Source of the DNA: Drechslerella dactyloides
Lineage: Eukaryota > Ascomycota > Orbiliomycetes > Orbiliales > Orbiliaceae
DNA: 64,000 bases
NCBI GenBank assembly: GCA_020064725.1
Contig: JAGTWJ010000001.1
Coordinates: 1,674,001-1,738,000, forward strand
Direction: 5' to 3'
A model generated the notes under the pieces. The model was not told where the DNA came from. It ran no database searches and saw nothing but the letters and a program-made list of their open reading frames with translations. Shown one piece after another: positions 10,601-22,000 of the stretch; position 1 is the first letter of the stretch, and every line of letters starts with the position of its first letter. Both the position numbers and the translations under genes were made by a program.

Positions 10601-12185
10601 TTATACTAAAGGTTGCATTCTTCGAATAATGCGTAAAGCTGCTATTTCCTTTTTCCTGATCATCTCAAATGCCAATTCAGCAATATTCATTTTTGGTGGA
10701 GAAGCCTGAGAGCTTGGAAGTTCATTTTTTACATCGCTAATGGCGTGAATTGTTTTTTGAAAACGTTTGAGGAAGTGTTCCATCAATTGGAGAATCAGTG
10801 AGATTTGCATGTTCGGGGAGGATTGCAAGGAGAACGCTCCGATATGAAGCTTTGGAGCACATTCGTCTGGCCCGGCTGAGCTGGATTGTTTCTGACGAAG
10901 CCAGTCCTGGATTCTCAACAAGATATCTCGATAGATTGTGAGAAGCCGCTCTCGACAAGAGACGAGGAGTAACAGTGACGCCGAGTCCCTGGGAATTGGA
11001 AGATGCTCATGTTCTGCGACAACAGCTGGCAAATGGGGCCGATGTTTCACAGCTTCGAAACAATGCTCCATTGTTCTTGCCTGCTTCTCAGATGTTCTCT
11101 CAGTTGGCACTAGGCGGGCTTGCTGGCAAACATCAAGCAGATGCTGTGATAATATAAACGTTTGATTTGTTGCAGACATTTGGTCTCCCATTAAAGATGC
11201 GGCATCCCAGGGCCCTAGGGTATTATCCTCGCCGCATTGAACGCCATCGTGCCCGCCTGCTGATTGAAGGTAGAGTTTCGCGTTGAGCTCCGTTACTGTC
11301 TTGATCCAACTGTGGCCTTCAGAACATACATGCGTAGCCTCGATATCTCTGGATGTGGACCGGCAGTTCGCTGGACTCTCTGGGACTCTGTGTCTTGGCT
11401 TCTCTAACCCAATCGCTGTCTGAGCCCGGCCACACGGAATTCCAAGGCTTTCCAGCCCCACAATACCTTCGTGAGAGTCACGCCTCAGACTCAGAGGTGG
11501 GGTAAGTAAGCACGGCGAAATCGCTAGATGTGAGTTATTCGTTGGTTGGTCTGAGGACTCAGCGGATATCAGTACTGTTGTATCAAAGAGTGTCTGGTCG
11601 TTCTGGATTTCGTCGAAGGTGAAATCTAAGCTGTCGCCCTGACCCGAGCTTCCAAAAGCGAATGCGATATCGTCGTCCATGTCATGATAAATCTCCTGAT
11701 TATGGTCTTGGAGAAAGTTGATATCGCGGCCAAGCCTTGAAATGGTAGGGGAACAATTTCCAATATTGTATTCTATCTGGTCTTCGGCGATCATATCATC
11801 ATCCGTTGAATCAGCAGATGAATCGAAATTATCCTATCCTATGTTAGACTTGATCATGGAATCTGGCATGAATACGGTACACAAACATGCGATTGTAAGC
11901 TACAACGGGATAAAACCAGGGACTTACAAAGGGCGGATTGCGAACATTTGACTCGAATGATAACCGCTCTGTTGGTAAATTTCGATTCTGGACATAGTTC
12001 ATTGTTCTATTCCTCGACATAGAGCTCAAAGATTGTCGTGCCTTCCTGGGTTTGGGTGTGATAGTACAATCGGTCCCAGCCTTAATACAGCGTTTACATG
12101 GACTGTTGTCCATCTTGCGCTTACAGGACAGCTTCTGTCCATGGCATCTGTCGCAAGCGCGCCGGTTCTTGTGAACACCAGACAT
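10601..12185 (-). CDS. AflR-like Zn2Cys6 transcription factor 1
   Basis: Pathway-specific regulator, 496 aa. Exons are 11928-12185 and 10601-11833; the 94 nt intron (GTAAGT...GATAG) falls after residue 86 in phase 0. The binuclear zinc cluster near residues 11-38 has the spacing C-x2-C-x6-C-x8-C-x2-C-x6-C (CDRCHGQKLSC...CKRC...C), followed by a basic linker (KPRKARQS). The C-terminal half has the AflR-type helical region, with SLLLLVSCRERLLTIYRDIL and SLILQLMEHFLKRF. Such proteins bind CGG/TCG-containing half-sites and activate mycotoxin-type clusters. It shares intron position, length and both domains with the regulator at 44467-46037, so they are paralogs. It lies between the acyltransferase and oxidase genes, on the same strand as the hrPKS. 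Confidence 0.92.
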
Positions 12186-14777
12186 TGTAAAATGCTTTGC
12201 TATATTGAAGTACGAAGGTTAGCTCGCATAAACTTTGTTTCGGAGCATTAGGGCCTGATGAACGATCAGTATTATCTCTACCTTATGCCCTACTTAAAGT
12301 CTGCCACCGCCAAGTAGGGTATCTTAGTTGATCTCTGACAATAGTATAATATAATCGTGTCTGCTGCCGTTAAGCTTTAGGCTCCATAGAGGGCGGGACA
12401 GAGTTAATCAACTCCCGATCATGTACATTTCTTTGCGACGTACGTAGATCTCAAAAAAGTTCATGTCTACTCCTGGCTATTATACCCGTCTAGGAAGGAA
12501 TTACCGAGACTCCAAGCGGACGCATCATGCCGGTTTTCGATCAATAATGATGGGATTAAGGTTCTATTAACCGAACTTGTGCGACGTAAACAACATTATC
12601 TTGAATATGTCCAATGTTTCAGGTATCAGCGGAATCACGCTAACCATAGCCGAGCTTCCGCCATACCCTATTGCAGTGCATTTAGCTACTTCCGGGATTC
12701 GCGGGTTGGGCCGGTAAACTTGAATAGGAACGGCTATGCCTGAAGGTCTCTGTTATAACAATCAGGCTTCACATAGCGAGAGACCCAACCTAGCTTGTGA
12801 GACAATTCTATCCCTGGGATGTTTAGATTTCGCCCCCACCCCAGTGTATACGAGATATGTGCCAGGACACATTTTATTTGGTTGTGGAGTCAGATTCAAG
12901 TAACAGTTCCGCATTTTCTCGGGCCCCTCGCCGTCTTTCTCAATTTTGCCAGAGTTGTTGTATAATACGATCTTACTCCTTCTCTTCTTCACGACGCCGG
13001 AGGGTTGGGGTGACGGAGGGCCGAAAAAAGACGTCGGCATTATAATTAAAGACCGATACCCCGTCGGTGTATTGTAAAAAATATATCTCGAATATTTTCG
13101 GTGCTGTTAAAGTAAACCCTAGTCGGCGAATTCCCCGTGTGGTGTTGGGGAACAAAGCCTAGAGTTCATGAATCCAGTTAGCGTTGCAGTCTTGCCGCAA
13201 AGAAGCTAGTAGTATTTGATGATAGCACGAATGAGCTAGCGAATAATCGGTAGGGAATCCGTGCAAGCGGTAAGATAGGGTCGGAAGGCACATCGCGTAA
13301 TCACTTCTTTGGGGTTTTCGACATTTAAATGCTTCCGGATCCTTCGTCCAATTGTTAACCCCGGGTTAGCAGCGCCCTCTTGGAGCCTAACAGGCCAGAA
13401 TGCCCGAGAGGACATTGGCACGAGTCGTATGAAAGCCTGCTCGAATTTAAAGCTTGTCTGTTTCCGTCTGAACGAAGAAATTTCAAGTACCGAGATTAAG
13501 TAGTTGTATTGTAGAGGCTGCGGATGTAAATCTGACACTAAGGGCTGGCAAATTTTGTCTGCCGAGCAATGTTTTCGGCGTTGCAGGAGCCCTTCCTCCT
13601 CCTTTATTAGCTTCTAGGTCCCCACTGTCTGAACCGATGTTGGATCACCCCCTTGAAGTTGCATGAATGCCGACATGGAGACACACGTGCTCCAGATATA
13701 TCACATAGTGGTCAATTGTGCTTGTGTAAGTTACACCTTGGAGCCAGGTGGAGAAAGATACGAAAGGGCTATAGCAGTTGATTTTATGCCTATCGTATGA
13801 TTAACCATGCCATACCATATATCGGCGTTTAAACAGACTTGATCATGCAGCCGTATACCAATTATCGGGTCGCCGATTCTCGTCTGCTCGGAGTCAAACC
13901 GACAGGCCGCAGCAGTCACTCACGAGTTTCGGCCAGCGGGTGAAATTTGCGCAATAAGTTAATGTCCAGCAGAGAGAGTTCAAGGAATCCTCCCGTACGG
14001 CTGAGCGATGGGATATCGTGACGAGAGCCCCCGAGAAAATTCCAATGGTCGGTTTCTTGGCTATCCGAAGTTCATATCATTCCGCAGTTAGCTTTGCGAC
14101 CAGTCTCGCTCATAGAACCAACGGCATCAACTTGCTTTACTGAAAGCTAGTCTCGATTCCTTAGAGTTCTCTATGGTGTACGTATAGCCGTGCGCGACCG
14201 GTCGATGCACGGCAACTTTTAACGAAGTCAAGTCGCATCAACTGGCTCACTGGCAGCTCAAAAACGATACCGAAGTGAGAGCTCCCTGCCTGCAGCTGTC
14301 AGAAGAAACCTGGCTAACTTGTTACACTATAGCTCCCTGTAGATCTATCTGAAACCAGCTTAAAGGTTTGTATTCACTACTCGGATCTAGAGTCCCACTC
14401 TACATACCTAGCGGCCCTTCGCCGCCGACCGTATATCTTTGCCAGCTCTCGATCCTAGGTACTGACTATTCCTAGGTCCTCGTGACCTAATTGTCTTCAG
14501 ATATCTTATATCAAAGACTAGCCATTTGGCTCTCGCTATCGACTATTAATTCGACCTGATACATTATGAGAAACCTATCTGGGACGCATATATTTATCGA
14601 TTGACAATCTATAGAAAATATGACAGCCAAAGTGTAAACGATAAGTCGCGCGATTCGAGGCTGTACAGAACGAAATAGTGCTAGTGAAGAAAATTTCGAA
14701 ATACACCAACTCTCTTAGGGGATGATCGGCTGAAGCTCGTCGTGGTAGCTAGGATATCTAATATATGGCTAAAGCTT
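12186..14777. other. Intergenic, 2.6 kb
   Basis: Upstream region of regulator 1 and the spacer to the oxidase gene. It holds one TCGGCGA element at 13123-13129, about 0.94 kb from the regulator ATG. Frames of up to 100 codons (for example 13236-13538) show no conserved content. I see no gene. Confidence 0.55.
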
Positions 14778-17376
14778 TTATAATTTCTCATCCCTTTGAA
14801 CTCTCTCCTCAATGAGTATATCACCTACAATTCCGCGACTCACCCACTCCGCTAATGCCTGAGTCGTAATCATCGGATTCAAAGCAGAGCTCTTCGGCAT
14901 CAAGCTGGATGTTGTAGGACGGTACAATGATTAGCCCAGTGTCTCCTGAATGGACAGTTTGCGCTCACGAAATAGCCGGGATCTTCTTCCTACCTGGCAT
15001 CCGCAATGTATAGTCCCTTTCTTTCCCAAACTTTACCTCTTTCGTTGCAGGCACCCATACGCGGACTGGCCCCCATTCGACAACTGCCCATTTGATGAGC
15101 GCTGCCGTAAGCGGCGTTCTCCGTAGTTAGGCCCATGTTTTGAAGCTTCAGGACTGCCTCATCGAACGCCTTTTGATCTTCCTCTTTATCCTCAAGCCTG
15201 ATATAAGTTGGTGCTCCAACTACTGACGGATATATAGCGTTGGCCCCGGCAGCTCGATGTATTCTCATTGCCGCAATAAGACCTTGCAGCAAGTGTTTTC
15301 GATCAAAATCCGAAATTGTATAGCTTACTCTTCCCTTTCCCGTTGCAGAGTCGAGCACAAGGCATCCAGGATCCCGGTCGCGAGCGATTATCACATAATT
15401 GGTCATATGCTTAAATCGTAACATCGCTTTTTTATATTCGAGACCACTTGTCCAGGGCAGCGATAAACTACCTTGGCCAGGGAGCATCAACATACCTTCG
15501 ATCGCCGCGCCATAATTATGGTTGTCAAGGTTGGTATGTTCGATGTTGGCGATGCTGACCATTGAGCCCTCCCATGGCCTGATTTCTTCATCCCACTCTG
15601 CCATACAGCTGAGAATCGGATGCATGAAGAGATTTTTGCCAATCCAGTAGTTTTTTAAGCCACTTCTGAGCAGGATCATAGGGGTATGGAGGGCACCCCC
15701 ACTGCAAATGACATACTTAGCTCGAATTATGACTTTCTGGCGCTTTAGTTTATCTGGATGCGCCCTCCAAAGGCCTTCCACGCCAGTGACGTCACCATTT
15801 TTATCAAACAAAATCTTCTCGACTTCGAGACCTTGAACAAATCTGGCGCCGCGGTCCCGAGCATCTGCCAGATACGTCTTGGTAACACCCTGCTTCCCAC
15901 TTTTGTCATCGCATTTGCACGATAGCATGCAAAAAGCCCCACAAACCTTGGAGTGAAATTCAGGTTCACCCTTAATGTTCTGCGGTATGCGTATGTATGC
16001 CTCTCCCAGCCGGTGGCTCCCCTTCATGAGAGTGGCGTTGCTAGGATTATGCTCCAAATCTTTCCATTCTTTCACCTTGCCAGTCTCGGACACACTGCGG
16101 TAATGAGCTTATGCTATGCGAAATATCGTGTTATGACGTGTAAAGAACGGGCACCTACTAATCTAGACAATCCTGGAACTCGGATGATTCCACAAATTTG
16201 AGGCCAGCCTTCTCACTCCACTCTCTTCTGATTCGAGCAGATAACTACATGGTTGTAAAGAAAATCAATAAAGTGGCGAATAGCAATGTGTTTTTAGGGA
16301 TTCATACTTGCCAAGAAACACCGGCATTGACCGTTGTACCACCTCCCCATGTGCTACCCGCAAGAATCCCCATGCTAGCCGTACTAATTTAGCTCTTCCT
16401 ATCTGTTAAGGTCAGAGTGTTAGCAAGAGACTGCTTACCTGCCATCTACTGTTTGCAAAGTGGCACTTTCCTCGTATAGCTTTTGAAATCCGTCTCTTTC
16501 GCTGATAGGTGCCGCGTGCTTTGGATACCAAAACCCCTTGTCGATGACCATCACTTCATGATGCGGGAGCGCCTTCGAAAGACATCCAGCAGCCACGCCA
16601 CCACCAGCCCCCGACCCGATAATCAATATAGAGGTTGAGAGTGTAACGACTCCGGTTTCTGCGCTACCACCTTGCCTAAGGTCTTCGAATCGGAACTCCG
16701 GGGCAGATTCCGCCGCTGCCGTTGCTGATTCTTTGATCATCTTGTACAACTCTTCGCCCTCCTTCGTGAAAGGATAGCCGGGGAAAGCTGCGGCTTTATG
16801 ATAGACGTCGCTTGATCGAGACCACAAGACTCTAGCCGTTGTTGAAAACGCCCTGAACAGCTTTCTGAGAGTTATTGTTCTAGCCGTAGACCAGCTAAAG
16901 ATAATCCGCTCTCGTTCTTGTCTGGTCTGCTGGTAGAATGGAGTTATTGAACCAGTCAATACAAGAGATCCCAGGCGGGTACTAAAACCATAACTCTCAG
17001 TCTCCGGGCTTATCCTTGGTGCATGAAGACCATCTATTGTAGGGTTTGGTTGTGCATACTCTAATATATTCAACAGCATCTTCATCTCCGCCACTTTCCC
17101 CGCGGGTACGTGACTCCTAAAAGTAGATTCAACATCCTCCAAAACCTCAGGGACGTCTGCTAGCGATTCTTGGGCATAGGCATCTAGATGTTTCTCCTCT
17201 ACTGGATTGATGCGAACGCGCTTGTAATAGTCCTTTTTAAGATCTGCCGTCTCTTCTGGCGTAAGCTCAGGAACGAATGTCTCCAGAATGTGCACCAGCA
17301 TATTCCACTGCGCGTCACTGAAGGCGCACACTTCGGAAGCGGGTCGGAACCGATACGCCATAGCTTCAGTGACCAT
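14778..17376 (-). CDS. Long-chain alcohol oxidase-type GMC oxidoreductase (FAO family)
   Basis: FAD-dependent oxidase that in this family converts long-chain primary alcohols to aldehydes with release of H2O2 (EC 1.1.3.20 type), often membrane- or peroxisome-associated. Five exons: 16439-17376, 16308-16383, 16159-16244, 14994-16094 and 14778-14904, with introns of 55, 63, 64 and 89 nt. All phases agree and give 775 aa, a normal family length. Landmarks are the FAD-binding ILIIGSGAGGGVAAGCLS near residue 255, AGSTWGGGTTVN (typical of FAO proteins), AAYGSAHQMGSCRMG and the C-terminal SLMPKSSALNPMIT. A helical N-terminal domain precedes the FAD fold. In this cluster it may oxidise a terminal or side-chain alcohol of the polyketide (inference). 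TCGGCGA-type sites lie upstream. Confidence 0.92.
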
Positions 17377-17769
17377 CAGTATGGGTTATGTCCCCGCGTC
17401 GCCACTGGTAATAAAATCCTTCAGTGTCAGATACCGTGATAAATGTTATGGAGCGCCAATGTCGAGTTACAGACCGTGAGGGGGTCAAAAACTACGGAAG
17501 TCAGAGACAGTATGTCGGGCTTCTTGAGAAATTTGGGGAAAATATTACCTTATGTGTATGTAAGAATACAATCACTCAAGTACTTACTTGGGCTATTATA
17601 TGCCTACTTAAGATATAATTTATTTCCTCGATTATGCCTTCCACCTCGATTCGAGATGGCCCAGTGAGACCTTGCGCGGTTGCGAGGTGACATGACAAAA
17701 GCTTGGTCGGAAGCCCTCGCACCATATCGGAGTTTTTTTATAGCCCTAAGCGGCTTGCAGCAAACTGCC

Positions 17770-17779
17770 TCGGCGCCGA
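17770..17779. promoter_or_regulatory. Palindrome TCGGCGCCGA upstream of the alcohol oxidase
   Basis: A perfect 10 bp palindrome about 395 bp upstream of the oxidase ATG. It is built from two overlapping TCGGCG half-sites. A candidate site for a Zn2Cys6 dimer, by analogy with the palindromic TCG/CGA site of AflR. Confidence 0.3.
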
Positions 17780-17891
17780 AACAATAATGATACTAGCCAT
17801 TTCTTTCAAGGTTACTTTCTTTGTACGGAGGTGTGTTCCATAAGTTTGTATATCACCGTAACCGAGCCTGTCCGATAACGCCGGAATAGAG

Positions 17892-17898
17892 TCGGCGA
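17892..17898. promoter_or_regulatory. TCGGCGA element upstream of the alcohol oxidase
   Basis: Second copy of the recurrent element, followed by ATTT as in the P450 promoter copy at 36385. About 520 bp from the oxidase ATG. Confidence 0.25.
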
Positions 17899-19016
17899 AT
17901 TTGAGCGTCGTAGATTACGACAGAGCTAGCTAGGATGACGGTTTTGGAGAAAAGGAGAAGCCTTCGGTGTGAAAAAAACTGGTTATGGATCGATCTAGGT
18001 AAAGTTATATATAAGCTATACGATACAATCGACTTGGGATTTCTGGTGGGTGGATATCGGCCATGAATTCCATATGATCCTCTAGCCAGGATGGAAAGAA
18101 TAACGCCAGATCGTTCCGTTCTCCTACCCTAAATCTTTAGTAAAACGACATTAGCATATGTACATCGTCTGTTCATGGGCATCTCAAATTAAGCTAAATA
18201 TTATTGAGATTTCCTGTTATGAGCTACTACAGTGACGGGAATTCTCCAAGTTTGAGAGCACGGTCGGCTTCGAGTGTGAGTTGCATGAGAAAGTAAAAAT
18301 ATCTAGTTAGCTAGAGTACGGGAAATATTTAATATTGACAGCGATGAAGCCTCAAATTTAAAGGTGATGCACAGTGTGGCAGCGGTGGCACAGGACAGGA
18401 TGCCCAGCTCCGCCCCCGTCGCAACGCAATAGGACAGTGGATCCATGGATCAGCAAAGCTAAGATTGATTGGCTACTCAAGTAGGTACGAAGTACATGTA
18501 CATAGGCTGTATATATTTCGTCGAACTGAAGCGAGGCGCGTGTATTGCGCTGTTGCACAAGAAAATCATAGGACCGCAGCACCTTACGTAAATCTATTTC
18601 CGGACATCTCTTGTGAAATGTGTCTTATAATAGACACTTCTTCCTGCATATATAAATGCATTCAGATGAATGATTTGTAACGAATGAACTGTGTAACATA
18701 ATTGCATACATGACAGGTAATTACGCAAAAGGATGGTATCATGCCTTAAAACGTATCGTATCGTGTTCAGACGTACCCGAGGCCAGACTTGCCTGGCCTG
18801 CACGAATATCCATTCGGATTGCGCCACGATAGTCAATTAAAGCTCTTCTGAGACGGTGAGGGTTATATATTTGTTTACACGGTCACCTACACTGATGGCA
18901 AGCATACAGCGGCACTTGAATTCTTGAACGAGTATTTAAATTCTCATGAATCGGGTTCCCAAATGATACTTGGACATGTTATATAGATGATATGACTCAA
19001 CGTAAATATTCATGCT

Positions 19017-22000
19017 TCAGTTTCCAGAAGTTTTATGATGTAGCGCCGTTGCTTGAAATTTATGAACTTGGCTTCGCTCCACAATGATGCGGGCTAAGGC
19101 GGTCAGACTTGGTGCCCCCAGAATCTCAAATGCAGGTAGGTCCGACTGAAACGATTTCAAGAACCAACTACGCAGCTCCATAGTCTGCAAAGAATCGACG
19201 CCGTAAGCCTGAATTGATTTGCCCTCTTCGATATCTTGTGGAGATGTTCCCGCTATCGTTGAGGCGAGCCTCTCAGTCAAAGTTGCTACAACGATGCCGA
19301 CAGCTTCTGTATTGGAGTTTGCCGCAGCAAACCGCGATGCGACGTCCATTCCAGCCGATCCGGCGGCATCGGCGGATATGCGGCGCAAGGCCTGGAACAT
19401 GGGATTTTTCCCCCAGCTTGTACCGAGAGGGTCGAGTTCAGGGTCAACATTCAGTAGTTTCAATCCTACCGTTAGCTGCTCCGACCCCGGTGCCGTTAAA
19501 ACCAAATCAGCGTTGCAGTAGTGATCCAATAGGGCATGGAAATCAGAACGCAAAACCGGAATATATGTTTGCTGCGCAAGCATCATTTGCTTTTCATCGT
19601 CATGTTCTGCTAAGTATCCATCGGTATCCATCAAACCGAGTTGCAGAGACACAGCCTTCCATCCATGAGACACACGATGCTGCGCCAACGCATCGAGGTA
19701 AGTATTGGCGGCCGCATAATTGCTTTGAGTCCTGCTTCCTATAATGCCTTGGACGGATGATAGAAGAACAAAAAAATCCAGGTCTTTTGGAAGCATATGG
19801 TGTAGGTTCCAACTTCCAGAAACCTTGGATGCAAGAGTTTCAGTCCAGTCTTTGTGGTTCATATCGGCAAAGAGATTGGGCTGCCCCAGCTATTAGTTAC
19901 GTTGCACTAGAAATACTATAGGTGGTGCCAAAGGATATGCTCGAGGTACTCACTCGTAGAACCATGCTTGCTTGGATGCAACCTTTGATCGGAGGCATAC
20001 TTTCAGCGGCAGATTCAAGGGCCAATATTAGAGATTGCTTGTCAGCAATATCGCAAGAAGGCGTTAAACAGTTCACGCCCATCGCCATAAACTCAGATAA
20101 TAAAGCTAGTGCTGAGTCAGTCTTCCGACCGGATCGCGATAGCAGAATAAGATTCCTTGCTCCGTTCTCTACCATCCAACGAGCAATATCGCGGCCTAGA
20201 CCTCCCAGTCCGCCAGCGATAATGTAGGAGGCGTTGTGTTGAAATGATGATTTTTTTCGGGTAGGTAGAATTGCCTGTGGAGTCGCTAGTGAGAAAGATA
20301 ATCAATGACAGAGGGAGAGCGGCCAGAAAATACCTGAACATGGCTGAATGGCTCTGTTTCTACTACTATTTTCCCACTGGATTTGCCACCTTGCATGAGG
20401 CGGAAAGATGCAATCAAATTTGAGATTCCGAAGCTGTGAATCGGGAACACGGTTTGGAGACTACCTCCATTGAAAAGGTCTACGATTTCGTTGATCAATT
20501 TCGTAACTTGCTTCGGCCTTTCCAAGAACATGTGACCCAAGTCGACCGCGCTGAAAGAGCAGTTCTTCTCAAACTGCGCCATAGGTAGCGCATTCCTGGC
20601 CTGAATATCCCTTTTGCCAATTTCGATGAACCGGCCGAAGGGTGCGATGCAGTCCCATGAATTGAATAACATGTCGCCCGAAAGGGAATTAAAGACAACA
20701 TCAACGCCACGCCCACTTGTCAGACGCATCACTGCTTTTGAAAAGCCAGTGCTATCTCGGCTATTGAAGATGTGGTTGGGCGAAATGCCATATTGCGCAG
20801 TAAGTAGCTTGCGCTTTTCATCGGTACCGACTGTAGTGAAAACTGTCGCACCGAGGTGCTGAGCGATCTGAATAGCAGCTTGGCCGGTCCCGCCAGCACC
20901 GGAGTGAATAAGCACCGTCTCGCCAGCCACCAGATTTGCCATATATCGTAATGAATGCCATGCAGTAGCGTAATTGATTGGGATAGAGGCGGCTTCGGCG
21001 AATGTCAAAGATTCCGGAATTCGGGAGAAACTCTCAGCGTGATTGCGGAACAGGGTTCGATATCCGTTCGTGGAAAAGCCAAAGACACGACTACCGGGCC
21101 GCAATTCATGGCTGATAGTGTTACGGCCGATCCGAGTCACGACCCCAGAAATCTCGCTACCAATACTATTCTCATTCAGCGCACCGAGAGCGATCAAGCA
21201 ATCTTTGAAGTTTACACCGACTGCCTTAACTTCAACTTCAATTTCATCGTCCTGTAACGGATCTTTATGCTCGTGGTCCTCAATGAAGTGTGTCGTGTCA
21301 AGGACGCCGGGGGACCCAACAACCATTTTCAAAGGCGTTTTTACGTCCCATGGGATGGGCTCGGGTTCGGGAGCTAGTCTTGCCGCTTGAACGGTCTTTG
21401 TAATCTCCGTTGCTTCTACCAGGCTACAGAATTCAATATCTCCTGCGCTAGTTTCTCTGAAAGTCTGTGGAATATTGCAGCTATCGGCTCCCGAGAGCAG
21501 AGTTTGGCAGACCCGCACGATAGCGTTGGTGCGTGCTAGTGTGTTTTTGCTCATCGTCGATAGCGTAGCAAAATTCGACATGCTATGTTCCAGGCGGACA
21601 ACCCTAGATAAGCCATCAATCAAATGCTGGGAACTGAAAGCAGGATCAAGCTGGTCCGCAGTTTGAATCCATAATATACTATCTTTGGTACTGAGTATTT
21701 TTTGCAGTGTTGACAAGTCTTTCTTAGTAATATTGGCGAGAATAGACTCTCTATCCATATCCCAAAGCATAATCTTGATATCTGCTGAGTTTTTGAGATT
21801 GGAGGCGTGAACCGAGTCAACAATCTTACACCGCCACTGGCCACTCGCATCCAACCTTGATAAAAGTGTGCTGGCCAGCTCGAGGACCGAACGGGTAGCG
21901 CTGTGAACGTGAATCTCAACGGTATTTATTCTCAGCCCCTCCTTTGGCTTCTTATCTTGGCTGGCGGTGGGCTTTTCGGTTGGGGCTGTTCTGAGGGCCT

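Larger units (their letters stand above)
17377..19016. other. Intergenic, 1.6 kb
   Basis: Promoter region of the alcohol oxidase and 3' flank of the hrPKS gene. The frames at 18358-18836 are short and composition-driven. The only structure I note is the pair of TCGGCGA-type motifs. Confidence 0.55.
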
